Source: Actinomycetes bacterium
GTDB taxonomy: Bacteria; Actinomycetota; Acidimicrobiia; Acidimicrobiales; Acidimicrobiaceae
DNA: 5,979 bases
Reading direction: 5' to 3'
Assembly (NCBI GenBank): GCA_021823385.1
Contig: JAKAOC010000165.1
Coordinates: 1-5,979 of the forward strand
Under the pieces are notes generated by a model that was not told the DNA's origin, made no database searches, and saw nothing but the letters and a program-made list of their open reading frames with translations. How positions within the stretch are numbered: the first letter of the stretch is position 1; every line of letters begins with the position of its first letter. This document shows, one piece after another, positions 1 to 5,497 of this stretch. The position numbers and the translations under genes were made by a program.

Positions 1-685
1 CAAACCCGAGTTCGCGAAGACGGACCCGCAGCTGCTCGAGCTGGCCGACGCTCGTCTGATAAGCCAGCACGATCCCTCCCGTCGAGAGTCTCCCCCTGAG
101 ATGGTCCAGCACCAGCCAAGGCTCTGGCAAGTCGAGAAGTACCCTGTCGTACGGGCCGCCATCCACCCCTTCGTAGATATCCCTCAACTCGACCGCGTAG
201 CGCTCCAGCGCCGTGGCGCCAAGATATGCGCCCACGTTGTTGCGTGCCCGATTTGCAAAGTCCTCGCGCAGCTCATAACCGATCACATTGGTGCCGGCGT
301 TCAACAGCGCCATGGAGAGGGCTCCTGAGCCCACGCCGGACTCCAGCACGAGCTGGCCCGGCCTGATGTCGGCCGCCACAAGGATGTGGCCGAGATCCTT
401 GGGATAGATGACCTGTGCGCCCCGCGGCATCGCCTCTATTGCCTCGGCCAAGGTCGGCCGTACGACCACGAAAGTCCTCTCCTTGGATGAGCGGATCTTG
501 GAGCCGGGAGGCGCGCCGATTACATCGTCATGGCTGATCGCGCCGTAGTGAGTGGATGTCTTCGTTCCCGCCGACAGAACCAGAGTTTGACTCCGGTTCC
601 TCTCGTCGAAGGCCAGCACCCGTTCGCCGGCGCCGAAGGGCGCGCCGGTATCCTTCTGCACGAAAGGAGCATTCCGGTCACTCAT
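1..685 (-). CDS. trmI: tRNA (adenine-58-N1)-methyltransferase TrmI, 3' end cut by window edge
   Basis: A class I SAM-dependent methyltransferase that, by family, places the m1A58 modification in the tRNA T-loop as a homotetramer in the cytoplasm. The visible 228 residues begin with the small N-terminal domain (GERVLAFDERN near residue 20). Then come the family signature MPRGAQVIYPKD (about 85-96), the SAM-binding motif I E115-S-G-V-G-S-G121, an acidic residue at the end of beta-2 (E138 in GYELRED), and motif IV D185-LPEPW, typical of TrmI. From memory the sequence aligns along its length with mycobacterial Rv2118c, about 280 residues, so roughly 50 C-terminal residues lie beyond the left edge. 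The ATG at 685 is the only good start; GGGGTG five bases upstream is a weak Shine-Dalgarno. It begins 43 bases after the 78-residue gene on the same strand, so it is probably last in, or continues, that small-gene operon. The family assignment is firm; the methylated base is inferred from the family. Confidence 0.93.
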   Translation of the reverse strand, partial: MSDRNAPFVQKDTGAPFGAGERVLAFDERNRSQTLVLSAGTKTSTHYGAISHDDVIGAPPGSKIRSSKERTFVVVRPTLAEAIEAMPRGAQVIYPKDLGHILVAADIRPGQLVLESGVGSGALSMALLNAGTNVIGYELREDFANRARNNVGAYLGATALERYAVELRDIYEGVDGGPYDRVLLDLPEPWLVLDHLRGRLSTGGIVLAYQTSVGQLEQLRVRLRELGF

Positions 686-728
686 TCCGGCACCCCGGGC
701 AGCACCGCTCCGCGGCCAGAGACCCGGG

Positions 729-965
729 TCACTTGCGCGGCTTGCTGCGTATCTCGAATGCGTCGCCCGGCTTGAGCGTGATCTTGGCCTTCTGGCCCAT
801 CGACCGCTTCTTGAGACGGCGGTAGACCCAGAGGCCGATGGCAAAATACCGCAGAGCCGGCGAGAAGCGGGCCAGCGATCCGCCCAGAAGCTTCTGCGCC
901 GCGGATCCGAGCGGCCCCGGGCCCTTGGCGGGGCGCTTCCGCTCAGATGCGCGTGATTTCGACAA
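729..965 (-). CDS. 78-residue basic hypothetical protein with TTG start
   Basis: I do not recognise a named family. The protein is very basic. It has a Lys/Arg/Pro-rich N-terminus (residues 2-18), a mixed hydrophobic stretch around 35-48 (FSPALRYFAIGLWVY) followed by RRLKKR, and a C-terminal LKPGDAFEIR segment resembling a short beta hairpin. The hydrophobic stretch is too short and interrupted for a confident membrane helix, but with the flanking basic residues it could lie on the membrane surface. An ATG/GTG-only reading would start far upstream at 1043, giving a low-complexity Ser/Ala leader and overlapping the preceding gene by about 100 bases. TTG at 965 is preferred because AGGAG lies five bases before it. 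This start overlaps the end of the 68-residue gene by 23 bases, which suggests translational coupling. It probably shares an operon with the two small membrane proteins upstream and trmI downstream. Confidence 0.7.
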   Translation of the reverse strand: MSKSRASERKRPAKGPGPLGSAAQKLLGGSLARFSPALRYFAIGLWVYRRLKKRSMGQKAKITLKPGDAFEIRSKPRK

Positions 966-1149
966 CTGCGCTCCTCTTGCGGCCGATGCGGAAGCCGAAC
1001 AGCAGCCCGACGATGAAGACGGCCACCCCGAGCCCGGCGGCAATCATCGGCAGAGCCGGCGCCGCCGCATCTCTTGCCTTTCCCAGACCACCTTCGAGCT
1101 GGGAAAACTTCTCGCGTAGGTCTTCCTTGGTGACCTTGTTCTCAGCCAT
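943..1149 (-). CDS. 68-residue single-pass membrane protein
   Basis: Function unknown. The N-terminal third (residues 2-28) is charged and amphipathic, containing KVTKEDLREKFSQLE, and could form a short coiled coil. It is followed by one clear transmembrane helix at about residues 34-56 (PMIAAGLGVAVFIVGLLFG), then a basic RIGRKR stop-transfer patch and a short tail. The basic patch suggests an N-out/C-in or tail-anchored topology, but this is not certain. The layout (amphipathic segment, one helix, basic end) recalls the small DUF3618-like or YtxH-like proteins that accompany holin-like genes in actinobacteria; I cannot confirm membership by eye. The ATG at 1149 has GAGAGG about seven bases upstream. 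It lies 39 bases downstream of the holin-like gene and overlaps the following 78-residue gene by 23 bases, consistent with one transcript. Confidence 0.78.
   Translation of the reverse strand: MAENKVTKEDLREKFSQLEGGLGKARDAAAPALPMIAAGLGVAVFIVGLLFGFRIGRKRSAVVEITRI
971..975 (-). promoter_or_regulatory. Shine-Dalgarno deciding the TTG start of the 78-residue gene
   Basis: On the minus strand this reads AGGAG and sits five bases before the TTG at 965, inside the coding region of the preceding gene. Its strength and spacing are the main reason for choosing TTG over the upstream in-frame start at 1043. Confidence 0.65.
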
Positions 1150-1188
1150 CAGAACCCTCTCAAACGCGCGGCCGCGGTGCGCGGACGC

Positions 1189-1521
1189 TCACTTCATAAG
1201 CTCCTTGGCGGAAGCCTTGCGCCTCGCCGCCGTGAATGACATCAGAGCCACCAACCCTCCGACGATCGCCACCAGGAGATAGGGGATCCAGCTCAGGTTC
1301 CCGGACATCGCTGTGCCCGTCTCGGTCTGGAGCAGGCGCAGCAGCGCCAAAAGCAGCAGCGCGACGCCAAGGAGAATGGTGATCGCTCCGGCGATCCCGA
1401 ATGCCAGGTAGCGGCCGAGCGCCTTCGCGGGGCCCAGCGTCTCCTGCTTCACATAGGCGATAACCGTAGCACGCAGCTCATCAAACGGGCTCTTGGTCTT
1501 GAACAGGTCCTGGAGTGCCAC
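1189..1521 (-). CDS. Holin-III-superfamily-like two-helix membrane protein (PF07332-like)
   Basis: This 110-residue protein has a short amphipathic N-terminus (residues 4-36, with SPFDELRATVIAYVKQE), two strong transmembrane helices at about 38-64 (FGIAGAITILLGVALLLLALL) and 78-97 (WIPYLLVAIVGGLVALMSF), and a basic C-terminus (AARRKASAKELMK). This arrangement matches what I know of PF07332, the putative actinobacterial holin-X family. Chromosomal members are mostly not phage genes and have no settled function; an envelope or stress role is often guessed. There are no phage genes around it, so the holin name should not be read as lysis. The start is GTG at 1521: an in-frame TAA lies upstream, and GAGGGG about nine bases before the GTG is an acceptable Shine-Dalgarno. 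It is the first gene of the minus-strand run ending in trmI. Confidence 0.75.
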   Translation of the reverse strand: MALQDLFKTKSPFDELRATVIAYVKQETLGPAKALGRYLAFGIAGAITILLGVALLLLALLRLLQTETGTAMSGNLSWIPYLLVAIVGGLVALMSFTAARRKASAKELMK

Positions 1522-1559
1522 GCCGCCACGCCCCTCGCTCAGCAGTCCTTACTCCAAGC

Positions 1560-1565
1560 ACAATA
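1560..1565 (-). promoter_or_regulatory. Candidate -10 box for the holin-like/trmI gene run
   Basis: On the minus strand this reads TATTGT, matching TANNNT, and would start transcription near 1553, giving a leader of about 32 bases with the Shine-Dalgarno of the GTG at 1521. The surrounding nine bases GCTATTGTG are identical to those around the proposed -10 of the thioesterase gene (2036-2044). No good -35 is visible. The 95-base gap between the thioesterase stop and this operon otherwise holds only a weak 4-bp inverted repeat (GGAC-TTAT-GTCC, 1598-1609). Confidence 0.35.
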
Positions 1566-1616
1566 GCCCAGCCACTCCGAGGGACAGCCCACAACCTGGA
1601 CTTATGTCCCGGGGAT

Positions 1617-2030
1617 TCAGCGGGGCCGCAGGTAGTAGGTGGATTGACCGCGAGCCACCAGCTTTCCGGCGTCGTCGATCACCTCGGCCTCGACGAAAAG
1701 GATGGTCTGCCCTCCGGAGACCACCCGCGCCGTGCAGGTCAGCTCGGAGCCAATCCTGGCCGCCCTCATGAAGCTGAGTGAGAGATTGGTGTTGGAGGAG
1801 ATGATCTTCCGGTCGGCAAAGGTAACCGTCGCCGCGCCCATGGCCGAGTCCACGAAAGCGGCTATGAACCCGCCCTGCATGACACCTGCCGGGTTGGCGA
1901 AGCGTTCGTGAGCCTGCATGCGCCAGACCGAGAGGCCCGGGGTCGCCTTGTCGATGCACTCCATGCCAAGCGTCAAATCGCACGCGGGTGGCACCTGCAC
2001 GCTTGGTCTGCGCTGCTCGGGCCCGGACAT
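1617..2030 (-). CDS. PaaI-family hotdog-fold acyl-CoA thioesterase
   Basis: A 137-residue single hotdog domain, the normal size for the PaaI/4HBT thioesterases that hydrolyse acyl-CoA or aryl-CoA esters in the cytoplasm. The family core is clear: N46-PAGVMQGG-F-I-A-A-F-V-D61, where N46 and D61 sit at the positions used for catalysis in PaaI-type enzymes and GG at 53-54 starts the central hotdog helix. Q52 replaces the more familiar His of the HGG motif, a substitution common in this broad family. Later strands include NLSLSFMRAARIGSEL and the C-terminal GQSTYYLRP. The substrate cannot be told from sequence. ATG at 2030 is chosen because it gives the usual family length; a longer in-frame GTG at 2084 would add an Arg-rich extension without support. 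There is no Shine-Dalgarno at normal spacing, but a TATTGT hexamer lies seven bases upstream, pointing to a leaderless transcript. It is divergent from tal. Confidence 0.88.
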   Translation of the reverse strand: MSGPEQRRPSVQVPPACDLTLGMECIDKATPGLSVWRMQAHERFANPAGVMQGGFIAAFVDSAMGAATVTFADRKIISSNTNLSLSFMRAARIGSELTCTARVVSGGQTILFVEAEVIDDAGKLVARGQSTYYLRPR

Positions 2031-2036
2031 GGGCCC

Positions 2037-2042
2037 ACAATA
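2037..2042 (-). promoter_or_regulatory. Candidate -10 box for leaderless thioesterase transcript
   Basis: On the minus strand this reads TATTGT (TANNNT), followed by exactly six bases (GGGCCC) and then the ATG at 2030. That spacing places +1 on the A of the start codon. The only GGAGG in the area, at about 2053-2057, is over 20 bases from the ATG, too far to serve it, which fits a leaderless message. The -35 region is weak. Confidence 0.5.
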
Positions 2043-2128
2043 GCGGCGAAAACACCTCCGATGACGAACCGAAAGCCATTGCACCCCAGCGCAAACGCCC
2101 CCACCTCTGCCAGCAACCCGCGCCGGGG

Positions 2129-2134
2129 TAGGAT
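2129..2134 (+). promoter_or_regulatory. Candidate -10 box for the tal-pgi-pgl operon
   Basis: TAGGAT matches the actinobacterial TANNNT -10 pattern and would start transcription near 2141, leaving about 20 bases of leader that contain the Shine-Dalgarno at 2149-2154. No convincing -35 lies 16-19 bases upstream. It sits in the 131-base divergent region shared with the thioesterase promoter; I see no clear operator palindrome there. Confidence 0.4.
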
Positions 2135-2148
2135 GGGGGCCAGAGCTC

Positions 2149-2154
2149 AGGAGG
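2149..2154 (+). promoter_or_regulatory. Shine-Dalgarno deciding the GTG start of tal
   Basis: AGGAGG, seven bases before the GTG at 2162, is a near-perfect anti-16S match. It fixes the start at GTG rather than the internal ATG at residue 14 (HRMAALG). Confidence 0.85.
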
Positions 2155-2161
2155 AACGCCC

Positions 2162-3277
2162 GTGGCAGAATCCGTCCCCATCCAGACCAGCCTGCACCGG
2201 ATGGCCGCGCTGGGAACTTCCCCGTGGATCGACAACATTACGCGCGACTGGTTCGAGAGCGGCAAGCTGGCCGAACTCGTCTCCAATGGCATCGTCGGGC
2301 TGACGTCGAATCCGGCCATATTCGCTGCGGCGATCGCCTCCACCGATCTGTATGACGCGCAGATAAGTGCCCTCTCGGCGACCGGCATGGATTCGCGGTC
2401 CATCGCACTGGAGCTGGCCAAGTCGGACATCTCCCAGGCCGCGCGCGTTCTCGCAGCCGTTTATCGGTCCACCGGCCGCAAAGACGGCTGGGCATCCATC
2501 GAGGTCGATCCCGACCTCGCCTACCAGTCGGGCCCCACGCTCGCAGCGGTGCGCTCGATGCGCGCGGCGATCGCCGAGCCAAACGTGATGATAAAGATAC
2601 CAGCGACCTCCGAAGGGCTCGGGTCGATCGAGGAGGCCGTGGCGCAAGGCACCAGCGTCAACGTCACGCTTATCTTCTCGATCGAGCGCTATCGCGAAGT
2701 GTTCGCCGCCTTTCTGAAGGGTGCCCGCCGTTTCTTGGATGCCGGAGGCGACCCGGCGGGCTTGGCCAGCGTGGCCTCTTTCTTCGTCTCACGCCTCGAC
2801 ACCGCCATCGACCCCCTTCTGGTGCAGGCGGGGCGGGGTGAACTGGGCGGCAAGGCCGCGGTTGCCCAAGCTCGGTTGGCATACGCCGCCTTCCGCGAGA
2901 TGGCGTCCGCCCCGGAGGCGGTGGAGCTCTTCTCCAAGGGGCTGCGTCCGCAGCGCCCGTTGTTCGCCTCGACGTCGACCAAGAACCCCGCCTATCCCAA
3001 GCTGCTTTACGTCGATAACCTCATCGGACCCGACTCTGTGAACACCATGCCGCTCGCCACCGTCGAGGAGATGCTCGCGCACGGTGATCCGCGGCGGGCC
3101 ACAGTCGGCGACCAGGTCGAGGAGTCACGGCATCTGCTCGAGGGCGAGCTTCCGGCGGCAGGGATCGACCTTGCGTCGGTTACCGCGGAGTTGGAGGTGG
3201 CCGGGGTCGAGTCGTTCTCGAAGTCCTGGGCCGGATTGATGTCCGAGATCGAAAAGAAGGCGGGCACCCCGGCCTAA
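2162..3277 (+). CDS. tal: Transaldolase, mycobacterial/actinobacterial type
   Basis: Transaldolase moves a dihydroxyacetone unit between sugar phosphates (sedoheptulose-7-P + glyceraldehyde-3-P to erythrose-4-P + fructose-6-P) in the non-oxidative pentose phosphate pathway. The 371-residue length fits the longer actinobacterial class rather than the 316-residue E. coli type. Motifs run in order along the TIM barrel: PWIDNITRDWFESGKL (21-36), GLTSNPAIF (46-54), SIEVDPDLA (112-120), NVMIKIPAT (141-149) with the Schiff-base lysine K145, SVNVTLIFS (165-173), SVASFFVSRLDTAID (203-217) and FASTSTKNPAYPKLLYVD (268-285), then NTMP (294-297). All expected active-site segments are present and the gene appears intact. 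GTG start with a strong Shine-Dalgarno. It leads an operon with pgi (55 bases downstream) and pgl. A 5-bp hairpin (CGGCC-TAAC-GGCCG) spans its stop codon; it has no T-run, so it is not a terminator. Confidence 0.97.
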   Translation: MAESVPIQTSLHRMAALGTSPWIDNITRDWFESGKLAELVSNGIVGLTSNPAIFAAAIASTDLYDAQISALSATGMDSRSIALELAKSDISQAARVLAAVYRSTGRKDGWASIEVDPDLAYQSGPTLAAVRSMRAAIAEPNVMIKIPATSEGLGSIEEAVAQGTSVNVTLIFSIERYREVFAAFLKGARRFLDAGGDPAGLASVASFFVSRLDTAIDPLLVQAGRGELGGKAAVAQARLAYAAFREMASAPEAVELFSKGLRPQRPLFASTSTKNPAYPKLLYVDNLIGPDSVNTMPLATVEEMLAHGDPRRATVGDQVEESRHLLEGELPAAGIDLASVTAELEVAGVESFSKSWAGLMSEIEKKAGTPA

Positions 3278-3332
3278 CGGCCGTGGACGCCGGCCCAATC
3301 GAGAAATGTAACCAAACAAAGGAGATCCGGCC

Positions 3333-4685
3333 ATGGCCACAAGCGACATAGCCACGCGCATCCTCGAAGGCGACGTCACACTCTGGGTCGACGACAGCGT
3401 GGCCGCAAACCGGCTCGGCTGGCTCCGGGCGCCCGAGGCGACACAGGAGGAGCTGCATGACCTCACGCGATGGGCGGAATCGATCGACCAGTCCCACATC
3501 CTGGTGCTGGGCATGGGCGGATCCAGCCTGGGACCGCGCGTCTTTGCGGAATTTCTCGCCAACCAGGGCGGATCCCAGCGCAAGGTGACGGTCGTGGACT
3601 CCACCGACCCTCGTTCCTTCGCAGACATCCCCTTGACTGACACGGCGTTTGTAGTCTCCTCCAAGTCGGGCACGACGGTGGAGACAGAGGCCTACCGGCA
3701 CTTCTTCTTCGAGCGAATCCGCCGCCCCGATCGCTTCTTTGCCATCACCGACGCCGGCACCCCACTTGCCGAGGCCGCCGCCGAAATGGGCTTCAAACGG
3801 ATCTTCACCACCCCTGAGGATGTCGGCGGGCGCTTCTCCGCGCTGACCTACTTCGGAACGGTTCCCGCCGCGCTGGCCGGCCTGGACCTGGCCGCGCTAT
3901 TCGAGGCGCTACCAAAGGTCGACATTGGGCGCTGGGCCGCAACCGGCGTGGAAATCGCCGAGGCGGCGCTTGCGGGCAGGATCCCGGTCCAGCTGGTGCG
4001 CGCCCACCATGACCGCGCTCTGGGCATGTGGACCGAGCAGATACTGGCCGAGAGCACCGGCAAAGAGGGCAAGGGCCTGCTTCCGGTCCCGACCGGATCC
4101 ACCGAAGGCGAGTACCAGCACTCGACACTCGAGGTGGCCGCCGACGGCATCGCGGGCCTGGCATCGCATCTCTTCGGGATGGAGGTGGCCACCGCCGCGG
4201 CGGGGCACGTGCTGGGAATCGACCCCTTCAACGAGCCCGACGTAGGCGCCTCCAAGGCCATAACCCGCCGCATCCTGGCGGGCGAGAAATTCGACCCGAA
4301 GGTCCCGAGGGTCGGCCTCGACGAACTGGCCGCGTACCTGGAGACCGAGCTGTCCGAGGGGCAGTACGCGGCACTCAGCGCCTACCAGCCTCTGGGATGG
4401 GAAGACGATCTCTACCGTTTGCGCGATGGGCTGGCCGCCCAGCTGCCGCTCCATCCGGTCACCGCAGGGCTGGCTCCCCGGCACCTGCACTCGACGGGCC
4501 AGCTGCAAAAGGGCGGCCCCAAGCTGGCCCACGTCATTCAAATCGTCTCGGCCGACTACGGCCCTCGCGTCGCGATCCCCGACATGGACACTGACTTCAA
4601 CTCCCTGATCCGTGCTCAGGCCGACGGCGACGCGGTCGTCCTTGGAGAACGCGGGCAACGGGTCACCCGGGTAATAGTGGACTGA
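3333..4685 (+). CDS. pgi: Glucose-6-phosphate isomerase resembling the PGI half of bifunctional transaldolase/PGI
   Basis: Interconverts glucose-6-P and fructose-6-P through two SIS sugar-phosphate domains. The first holds GMGGSSLGP (60-68), VVDSTDPRS (88-96) and the phosphate-binding loop SSKSGTT (109-115), followed by FFAITDAGT (135-143) and GGRFSALTYFGTVPAAL (165-181). The second holds WTEQILAESTGKEGKG (233-248), with E240 in the position of the catalytic glutamate, then GIDPFNEPDVGASK (295-308) ending in the presumed catalytic K308, then RHLHSTGQLQKGGP (383-396) with the presumed H386. In standard PGIs the His segment precedes the DPF..P/W GVE..K segment, so the order is changed here. The whole resembles the C-terminal half of TalPgi fusion proteins, yet this is a free 450-residue protein with its own ATG and AAAGGAG eight bases upstream. 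It sits between tal and pgl in the same operon. PGI activity is well supported by motifs; a related sugar-phosphate isomerase is the main alternative. Confidence 0.93.
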   Translation: MATSDIATRILEGDVTLWVDDSVAANRLGWLRAPEATQEELHDLTRWAESIDQSHILVLGMGGSSLGPRVFAEFLANQGGSQRKVTVVDSTDPRSFADIPLTDTAFVVSSKSGTTVETEAYRHFFFERIRRPDRFFAITDAGTPLAEAAAEMGFKRIFTTPEDVGGRFSALTYFGTVPAALAGLDLAALFEALPKVDIGRWAATGVEIAEAALAGRIPVQLVRAHHDRALGMWTEQILAESTGKEGKGLLPVPTGSTEGEYQHSTLEVAADGIAGLASHLFGMEVATAAAGHVLGIDPFNEPDVGASKAITRRILAGEKFDPKVPRVGLDELAAYLETELSEGQYAALSAYQPLGWEDDLYRLRDGLAAQLPLHPVTAGLAPRHLHSTGQLQKGGPKLAHVIQIVSADYGPRVAIPDMDTDFNSLIRAQADGDAVVLGERGQRVTRVIVD

Positions 4686-4694
4686 GGTGAACTC

Positions 4695-5435
4695 ATGGAG
4701 CGGGCGGGATTTGCCAACTTCGATCTCCTGACCAGCGATGACCCGGCGTCCGAGGTTATCCCGCTGGTCTCGGAGGTCGCCAACGGCGGGACTGCTTCGC
4801 TCTTCCTGACCGGCGGCTCGCAGGCCAAAGTGGTCTACCCCCGCCTGTTCCCCGCCCTGACCACCGATCCCTCCCTCCCGGGAGTTCATCTCTACGTGGG
4901 GGACGAGCGCCTGGTTCCGCTCGCCCACCCCGACTCGAACACCGCGATGCTCGATTCGATCGCCGGGGCCACCACCGGCGCCGGCGAGATAGTCTCCCCC
5001 ACCCGCGTCTTTTCCGCTCGCCTTTCCGCTTCCATGGCCGCTGGTGACGAGCCACCCCATCAACTCCTGCGCGAGATTCTCGACTGGTGGAGCGTCCAGC
5101 TGGAGGCCGCGCCGCGCCCCCGGATCGTGCATCTCGGACTTGGGCCCGACGGGCACGTCGCATCGATCTTTCCGCATTCGGACGATCTCGGCCTGGCGAC
5201 GCCGCAATGCCGGGTCTCGCTCGACACCACCGGCCTGAATCGGCACCTGCGCGTCTCGGTGACCATGGACTACATCGACGGTGCGGATTTGGTAATCCTT
5301 GGCACCACCGGTGGCGCCAAGGGCAAGGTGCTCAAGGCGGTTCTGGAAGACCCGGCCTCTTACCCGGCGGGCCGCCTCAGCCCCAAGCGGCTCGCGATAG
5401 TCATCGACCGGGAGGCGCAAGCCTCCCTCGAGTGA
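4695..5435 (+). CDS. pgl: 6-phosphogluconolactonase
   Basis: Hydrolyses 6-phosphoglucono-delta-lactone to 6-phosphogluconate, the second step of the oxidative pentose phosphate pathway. The 246-residue length matches the SOL/DevB-type family. Visible family segments are SLFLTGGSQAK (35-45, phosphate-binding), VHLYVGDERLVPLAHPDSN (64-82), the hallmark VHLGLGPDGHVASIFPHS (145-162) with the presumed catalytic H154, RVSVTMDYI (186-194) and the TGGAKGKVLKA loop (205-215). The usual DGHTASLFPG reads DGHVASIFPHS here, a mild variation. The ATG lies only nine bases after the pgi stop, and its Shine-Dalgarno GAGGTG (4684-4689) overlaps that stop codon, so the two genes are very likely translationally coupled. 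The lactone-making glucose-6-P dehydrogenase is not encoded in the window. Confidence 0.95.
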   Translation: MERAGFANFDLLTSDDPASEVIPLVSEVANGGTASLFLTGGSQAKVVYPRLFPALTTDPSLPGVHLYVGDERLVPLAHPDSNTAMLDSIAGATTGAGEIVSPTRVFSARLSASMAAGDEPPHQLLREILDWWSVQLEAAPRPRIVHLGLGPDGHVASIFPHSDDLGLATPQCRVSLDTTGLNRHLRVSVTMDYIDGADLVILGTTGGAKGKVLKAVLEDPASYPAGRLSPKRLAIVIDREAQASLE

Positions 5436-5485
5436 TACGAGTGCCCACGGGTCAAGTGGTTTCGCCCACAAGCTTTCAGTCGGCC

Positions 5486-5491
5486 TAGAGT
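5486..5491 (+). promoter_or_regulatory. Candidate -10 box for leaderless cofG/fbiC transcript
   Basis: TAGAGT (TANNNT) is followed by exactly six bases and then the ATG at 5498, placing +1 on the A of the start codon. Its TAG is also an in-frame stop just upstream of the ATG, so the protein cannot start earlier. There is at best a weak AGAG as Shine-Dalgarno, in contrast to the strong sites of tal, pgi and pgl. The -35 is not recognisable. Confidence 0.5.
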
Positions 5492-5497
5492 TGGCAT

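Noticed and set aside
1189..1521. Holin-like gene as a sign of a prophage or lysis cassette
   Set aside because: No endolysin, integrase or phage structural gene nearby; neighbours are housekeeping genes, and chromosomal PF07332-like proteins are common in actinobacteria.
1598..1609. Inverted repeat GGAC-TTAT-GTCC just after the thioesterase stop
   Set aside because: Four-base arms and no T-tract; too weak to call an operator or terminator.
2031..2084. N-terminal extension of the thioesterase from GTG at 2084
   Set aside because: It adds 18 Arg-rich residues not typical of the family, has no good Shine-Dalgarno, and would run through the proposed -10 box.
1549..2430. Long minus-strand open frame of 293 codons across the thioesterase and the start of tal
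   Set aside because: It is antisense or out of frame to two well-supported genes, has low-complexity Arg/Gly-rich content and no family motif; a GC-rich shadow frame.
3270..3283. Hairpin CGGCC-TAAC-GGCCG over the tal stop codon as a possible terminator
   Set aside because: The stem is only 5 bp, there is no T-run after it, and pgi follows 55 bases later in the same operon. In GC-rich DNA such short stems are expected by chance.
5443..5471. Repeated CCCAC/GTGG elements between pgl and cofG/fbiC as a possible hairpin or operator
   Set aside because: Stems are only four bases and can pair in two competing ways; no T-run and no clear dyad symmetry.
3909..5471. Long minus-strand open frame of 520 codons opposite pgi and pgl
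   Set aside because: It lies antisense to two strongly supported enzymes. Open frames of this length opposite genes are common in high-GC DNA, and the translation shows no recognisable domain.
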